64,000 bases of DNA, from NCBI RefSeq assembly GCF_963666195.1, contig NZ_OY762653.1:868001-932000 (forward strand), read 5' to 3'. This DNA comes from Trichococcus shcherbakoviae. Its GTDB lineage: Bacteria; Bacillota; Bacilli; Lactobacillales; Aerococcaceae. A program made the translations under genes and the position numbers. Below, piece after piece: positions 61,028-64,000 of the stretch. The notes beneath the pieces were generated by a model. The model searched no databases. It worked only from the letters and a program-made list of their open reading frames with translations, and had not been told where the DNA came from. Numbering within the stretch: position 1 is the stretch's first letter; each line of letters starts with the position of its first letter.

Positions 61028-61376
61028 CGGGATTCCCCTGCCTTCTTTCAAAGTAGTGTGAAACTACTGCTGCAAACACTGCGCCGATTGATAAAAGAAC
61101 AATTGTTGGTAAGGATGAAAAGCTACTAATGACCCCGTTAGATAAAACATCTCTCGTAAAAACAGCAATCGCGATGCCAGCTCCCATATCGACTGTCGCT
61201 GCCTCACTGTCTTGATAGATCAGACCCTTGTAGTGAACAATATACCAAACGGGTCCAATTATTAATATTGCCGCTGCAAAACCAGCATAAATTCCCAAAA
61301 TGGAAACATAACTCCAAAGGTAAGGGACCAAAAAACCAGCTAAACAATACGCCAAAAATGTTCTGATATAGTTCAA
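61020..61376 (-). CDS. Small membrane protein, Lin0367-like putative transporter subunit
   Basis: A 118-residue protein with four hydrophobic helices, homologous to the next gene: GPVWYIVHYKG and AATVDMGAGIAIAVF align with GPIWLMNHG and AFVDMGLATGVGIF. The paralogous pair suggests gene duplication and a two-subunit membrane complex. TTG 61376 is chosen, with GGGGGTG upstream; other TTG/GTG codons just upstream are possible. The inverted repeat at 61454-61493 may regulate it. Confidence 0.65.
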   Translation of the reverse strand: MNYIRTFLAYCLAGFLVPYLWSYVSILGIYAGFAAAILIIGPVWYIVHYKGLIYQDSEAATVDMGAGIAIAVFTRDVLSNGVISSFSSLPTIVLLSIGAVFAAVVSHYFERRQGNPDV

Positions 61377-61453
61377 AGACAACACCCCCTGATACCACAA
61401 ATAATAACATGAGTCCTCTTGTTAATCAGTCAAATTTTCCATTTAATAATACC

Positions 61454-61493
61454 GTTTACAATTTACTCACGAAAGTTAATAATTATTGTAAAC
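61454..61493. promoter_or_regulatory. Inverted repeat upstream of the small membrane protein pair
   Basis: GTTTACAAT (61454-61462) and ATTGTAAAC (61485-61493) are perfect 9-bp arms separated by 22 bp, a plausible operator. Confidence 0.5.
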
Positions 61494-61589
61494 AGTGTTC
61501 TAAGAACGGAGATATTCTGCTCTTAAGTTAAGGTTTACTAGCTGTTCATTGCCCACTATTGAATTTGAGCCTGCCCCTCATTTCTATAA

Positions 61590-61622
61590 AAAAAAAAAGA
61601 CCTCACTCTATCGAATGGGATC
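61590..61622 (-). terminator. Terminator of the 42-aa gene (shared terminator sequence, copy 3)
   Basis: On the minus strand GATCCCATTC-GATA-GAGTGAGGTC followed by eleven Ts, 20 bp after the stop of the small gene. Confidence 0.8.
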
Positions 61623-61643
61623 TCCAAAATATCATAGATCGGC

Positions 61644-61772
61644 TTATTTATTATAAATCTTTGGACCTTTACGCATGTTCTTAATGTCATTTTTCGGCGT
61701 GTCGATTTGCTTGGACCTTCCGCCGCCTTGTTTATTCTTGATTATTTCTAACATTTTTTCTTTTGGATTCAC
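61644..61772 (-). CDS. Small basic protein, 42 aa
   Basis: A short gene encoding MNPKEKMLEIIKNKQGGG followed by RSKQIDTPKNDIKNMRKGPKIYNK. It begins with GTG 61772, preceded by AAAGGCGGTG, and ends 20 bp before a strong terminator, which supports it as a real transcript. The protein is very basic and Gly/Lys-rich with no hydrophobic helix, so it may bind nucleic acid or a ribosomal partner; this is speculation. It lies downstream of rpsI on the same strand. Confidence 0.6.
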   Translation of the reverse strand: MNPKEKMLEIIKNKQGGGRSKQIDTPKNDIKNMRKGPKIYNK

Positions 61773-61833
61773 TGTTTACACCGCCTTTGTTGATGGAACA
61801 CTCCATGCTTTCATTCTATTGATTTTATGCCAT

Positions 61834-61864
61834 AAAAAAAGCATCAGCAAGATGCCGATGCTTT
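61834..61864 (-). terminator. Terminator of the rplM-rpsI operon
   Basis: On the minus strand AAGCATC ... GATGCTT followed by seven Ts, 85 bp after rpsI. Confidence 0.85.
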
Positions 61865-61948
61865 AAGGCTGTTAATTGATTTGTCAAATTGGTCTTTTGA
61901 ACCAAATTGAAGCAAAAAACTTTTTTGAAAACGTTGATACAATAAATA

Positions 61949-62341
61949 TTAACGTTTTGAGAATTGTGATGCTTTACGCGCTTTTTTCAAACCTGGTTTC
62001 TTACGTTCAACCATACGTGGGTCACGTGTTAACAGTCCAGCTGCTTTTAATGGTCCGCGGAAGTCAGGATCTACTTCTAATAATGCACGAGAGATACCGT
62101 GACGAGCTGCTCCAGCTTGTCCAGTGAATCCGCCGCCGTTTACGTTAACGAAGATATCGTAGCTACCTAAAGTACCTGTAAGGTTTAAAGGTTGTTTGAT
62201 TACTTCATATAAGTAAGCGAATGGGATGTATTCTTCCATGTCTTTTTTGTTGAAGATGATTTTACCTGTGCCAGGTAATAAACGTACGCGTGCAGTCGAA
62301 TTCTTACGACGACCAGTTGCGATATATTGTGCTTGTGCCAA
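61949..62341 (-). CDS. rpsI: 30S ribosomal protein S9
   Basis: A 130-residue ribosomal protein S9. It begins [23 protein letters not shown], has [25 protein letters not shown] near 68-92, and ends with the basic tail [17 protein letters not shown] that reaches the P-site tRNA. It starts 13 bp after rplM in the conserved rplM-rpsI operon. Confidence 0.98.
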   Translation of the reverse strand: MAQAQYIATGRRKNSTARVRLLPGTGKIIFNKKDMEEYIPFAYLYEVIKQPLNLTGTLGSYDIFVNVNGGGFTGQAGAARHGISRALLEVDPDFRGPLKAAGLLTRDPRMVERKKPGLKKARKASQFSKR

Positions 62342-62354
62342 TGAAATTCCCTCC

Positions 62355-62798
62355 TTAAATTAGGTTAGTGATATCTAAAACTTCTGGTAATTGAGCTTCG
62401 TGTGGGTGAACTGCTTCACCGTATACGTGTAACTTAGTGAATTGTTTAGCACCTAAAGAGTTCTTAGGTAGCATGCCTTTAACAGACAATTCAACTAATT
62501 TTCTTGAATTCTTAGCACGTAATTCACCAGCTGAAATTTGTTTTAGCCCACCTGGATAACCTGAATGACGGGAATAAATTTTGTCAGATGCTTTTTTACC
62601 TGTTAATGTAACTTTGTCTGCATTGATAACAATCACATAATCACCAGTATCTACGTGTGGTGTGAAAGTTGGTTTGTTTTTACCGCGTAAAATAGTTGCA
62701 ACTTGTGTTGATAAACGTCCCAATGGGATGTCAGTCGCGTCGATTACGAACCATTTGCGGTCGATCTCGTTTGCTTTAGCCATGTATGTTGTACGCAC
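62355..62798 (-). CDS. rplM: 50S ribosomal protein L13
   Basis: A 147-residue L13. Typical sequence: [30 protein letters not shown] at the start, [13 protein letters not shown] near 52, [11 protein letters not shown] near 78 and [19 protein letters not shown] at the end. The start is GTG 62798, preceded by GGAGG at eight bases, which gives the standard N-terminus; the longer in-frame reading runs into the leader. Promoter and leader lie upstream. Confidence 0.98.
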   Translation of the reverse strand: MRTTYMAKANEIDRKWFVIDATDIPLGRLSTQVATILRGKNKPTFTPHVDTGDYVIVINADKVTLTGKKASDKIYSRHSGYPGGLKQISAGELRAKNSRKLVELSVKGMLPKNSLGAKQFTKLHVYGEAVHPHEAQLPEVLDITNLI

Positions 62799-62882
62799 GT
62801 TTGTTTCCTCCATATTCTTCTCTGTCTGTTTGATCCAATTGAGTTTCCGGGGCTCATCGTGGGGCAAACAATACCGTCTTAT
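62799..62882 (-). promoter_or_regulatory. Probable ribosomal protein L13 leader
   Basis: The transcript leader between the promoter and rplM (about 80 nt) contains GTTTGCCCCACGATGAGCC and CCGGAAACTC, similar to the Firmicutes L13 leader as I recall it. It would let L13 regulate its own operon. A covariance search would settle it. Confidence 0.55.
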
Positions 62883-62911
62883 ATGATACGACATCCCAAA
62901 GGAATTGTCAA
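62883..62911 (-). promoter_or_regulatory. Promoter of rplM-rpsI
   Basis: On the minus strand TTGACA (62911-62906), 17 bp, TATCAT (62888-62883). Confidence 0.85.
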
Positions 62912-62996
62912 ACGATTCAAAAGAAATAATTTATCATTTACTTCGCAAAAAAGTCTCCACATACCGCATGGACCGCGACTGTGAAGGCTTTTCAGA

Positions 62997-63350
62997 TTAT
63001 TTTTTTAAATATAAATATAATTGCTCGATGACCTCGGCTGGCACAAATGGATAGGCACCTTTGCTGGAAGTCTTGTGTGGCTTGAACGCTTCGATGATAC
63101 TTTTATCCTTCACGATGTCTTCCACCGAAACGAACTCACCTTTTTTGGTGATCGTCAATTCAAATGCTTCGTATTCTTCGGCTTCGACGTTCTTTTTTGG
63201 GGTCGAGTAATGCGCCATGCTGGCTTGCACGGAAAGGACAACATCATTCGGGCATCCGATTGCTTCATAAAACTGGGGCATAGCGGCAGACACAAAATCC
63301 GGCACATCGCCGCGTGGGATGCGTTTGAGTTCCTTGATGAACGTTACCAT
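62997..63350 (-). CDS. Hypothetical protein, 117 aa
   Basis: A soluble protein starting MVTFIKELKRIPRGDVPDFVSAAMP, with QFYEAIGCPNDVVLSVQASMAHYSTPKKN in the middle and KTSSKGAYPFVPAEVIEQLYLYLKK at the end. There is no membrane segment. ATG 63350 follows GGAGAG; the upstream ATG at 63368 lies on that ribosome site. It stands alone between rplM and the divergent PLP enzyme gene. Family not recognised. Confidence 0.7.
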   Translation of the reverse strand: MVTFIKELKRIPRGDVPDFVSAAMPQFYEAIGCPNDVVLSVQASMAHYSTPKKNVEAEEYEAFELTITKKGEFVSVEDIVKDKSIIEAFKPHKTSSKGAYPFVPAEVIEQLYLYLKK

Positions 63351-63488
63351 GTTTCCACTCTCCTTCATTCATTCTTATACTTCCATTATACGCGAGTTTC
63401 GGAATTTTAACATCATTCCAGCGAAATAACCGTTCAAGCGTGATCGATTATTTCTCGCAGCTTCACTGACTTTAAATACATAAAAATA

Positions 63489-63517
63489 TTGACCACTCTA
63501 AGACCTCATGCTACCAT
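63489..63517 (+). promoter_or_regulatory. Putative promoter of the PLP enzyme gene
   Basis: TTGACC (63489-63494), 17 bp, TACCAT (63512-63517), 76 bp before the start codon. Confidence 0.45.
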
Positions 63518-63592
63518 TGCACTAATATTAATTTTAAATGATAAATAAATGACAATGCACTCATGTGTGTCATTTCGCATAAAGGGGAATCG

Positions 63593-64000
63593 ATGATGGA
63601 TAAGATCAGCATTCAAAGTTATCTTGCGCAATTGGGCAACAGAAAAGACCCAAAAACCGGTGCCGTCAGTGCACCGATTTATTTGTCCACAGCTTATGGA
63701 CATCCCGGCTTGGGCCAATCGACCGGCTATGACTACACCCGCACAGCCAATCCGACAAGGGATATCCTTCAGGAAGGCTTGGCTGTGCTTGAAAACGGCG
63801 TCCAAGGGTTCGCCACAAGCTCCGGTATGAGCGCCATCCAGCTCGCCTTCAGCATTTTCCCGGTCAACAGCCATTTCGTCGCATCCAGGGATCTTTACGG
63901 CGGCAGCTTCCGTTATTTCCAGGATATGGAGAGAAAAGGATTCTACTCCTTCACTTATGTCGATGACCCGATCGATATCGCGTCCGCCATCCAGGACAAT
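63593..64000 (+). CDS. Cys/Met metabolism PLP-dependent enzyme, cystathionine gamma-synthase type (partial)
   Basis: The first 136 residues of a gene that runs off the window. The reading starts MMDKISIQSYLAQLGNRKDP, then PIYLSTAYGHPGL, GYDYTRTANPTRDILQEGLAVLENG (the YxRxxNPT-type PLP phosphate motif), FATSSGMSAIQLAF and DLYGGSFRYF. This is the Cys/Met metabolism PLP family; the resemblance is strongest to MetI-like cystathionine gamma-synthase/O-acetylhomoserine thiolyase, but the catalytic lysine lies beyond the window. ATG 63593 follows AAAGGGG. No S-box or T-box was seen in the 240 bp upstream. Confidence 0.9.
   Translation, partial: MMDKISIQSYLAQLGNRKDPKTGAVSAPIYLSTAYGHPGLGQSTGYDYTRTANPTRDILQEGLAVLENGVQGFATSSGMSAIQLAFSIFPVNSHFVASRDLYGGSFRYFQDMERKGFYSFTYVDDPIDIASAIQDN

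Noticed and set aside
63374-63592. S-box or T-box riboswitch before the Cys/Met PLP enzyme gene
   Set aside because: No conserved SAM-box or T-box blocks and no terminator hairpin are present.

Overview
The window looks like chromosome of a mid-GC Bacillota, most likely Lactobacillales of the Carnobacteriaceae type (a Trichococcus-like organism is my best guess). The basis is Gram-positive Shine-Dalgarno sequences, a lysine riboswitch on dapA, rplM-rpsI with a leader, a sugar PTS under a LacI regulator, cre-like sites and YumC-type ferredoxin reductase. No rRNA, tRNA or CRISPR array was recognised.

Layout. 0.1-11 kb: a DUF1345 membrane protein, a VOC protein, riboswitch-controlled dapA, a dipeptide epimerase-like enzyme, an SDR, a condensation-domain/esterase/zinc-ribbon membrane protein operon, and a small ABC exporter operon. 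11-16 kb: a siderophore ABC operon divergent from a ferredoxin reductase, with a Fur box between them. 16.5-25.1 kb: a complete type III Wadjet (JetABCD) anti-plasmid system. 25-27.7 kb: class I aldolase, then a NERD-domain gene bracketed by tandem hairpin repeats. 27.8-37.8 kb: amino-acid ABC transporter, HAD, PHP and degenerate GDPD proteins, and a GPH sugar symporter. 38-42.3 kb: LacI/alpha-glucosidase/PTS operon. 42.4-59.3 kb: two AT-rich defence islands. 59.3-64 kb: MarR/nitroreductase/Old Yellow Enzyme operon, paired small membrane proteins, rpsI/rplM, and the start of a Cys/Met PLP enzyme.

The defence content is the main interest. Island A (43.0-51.0 kb) has Vsr, a Sau3AI-like GATC endonuclease with its cytosine methyltransferase, and a separate operon: cytosine-5 methyltransferase, a protein with two GHKL ATPase modules (MORC-like and histidine-kinase-like), and a receiver-domain protein whose C-terminus carries an R-N-x3-H HEPN RNase motif. 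The last operon is the best candidate for an undescribed phosphorelay-controlled anti-phage system. Island B (53.4-58.0 kb) has McrB/McrC, which attacks methylcytosine DNA, plus a membrane protein. Broken copies of the SDR gene and of the Old Yellow Enzyme gene show that the locus was duplicated in tandem and that each copy received an island between the same two genes.

A second theme is repeats. Six arrays of hairpin units, all with a period near 52 bp, lie next to gene 3' ends. They form two sequence families: TTGTCCGAT/ATCGGACAA (3 arrays) and CTCCGG/CCGGAG (3 arrays). All calls come from reading the sequence; no database search was run.
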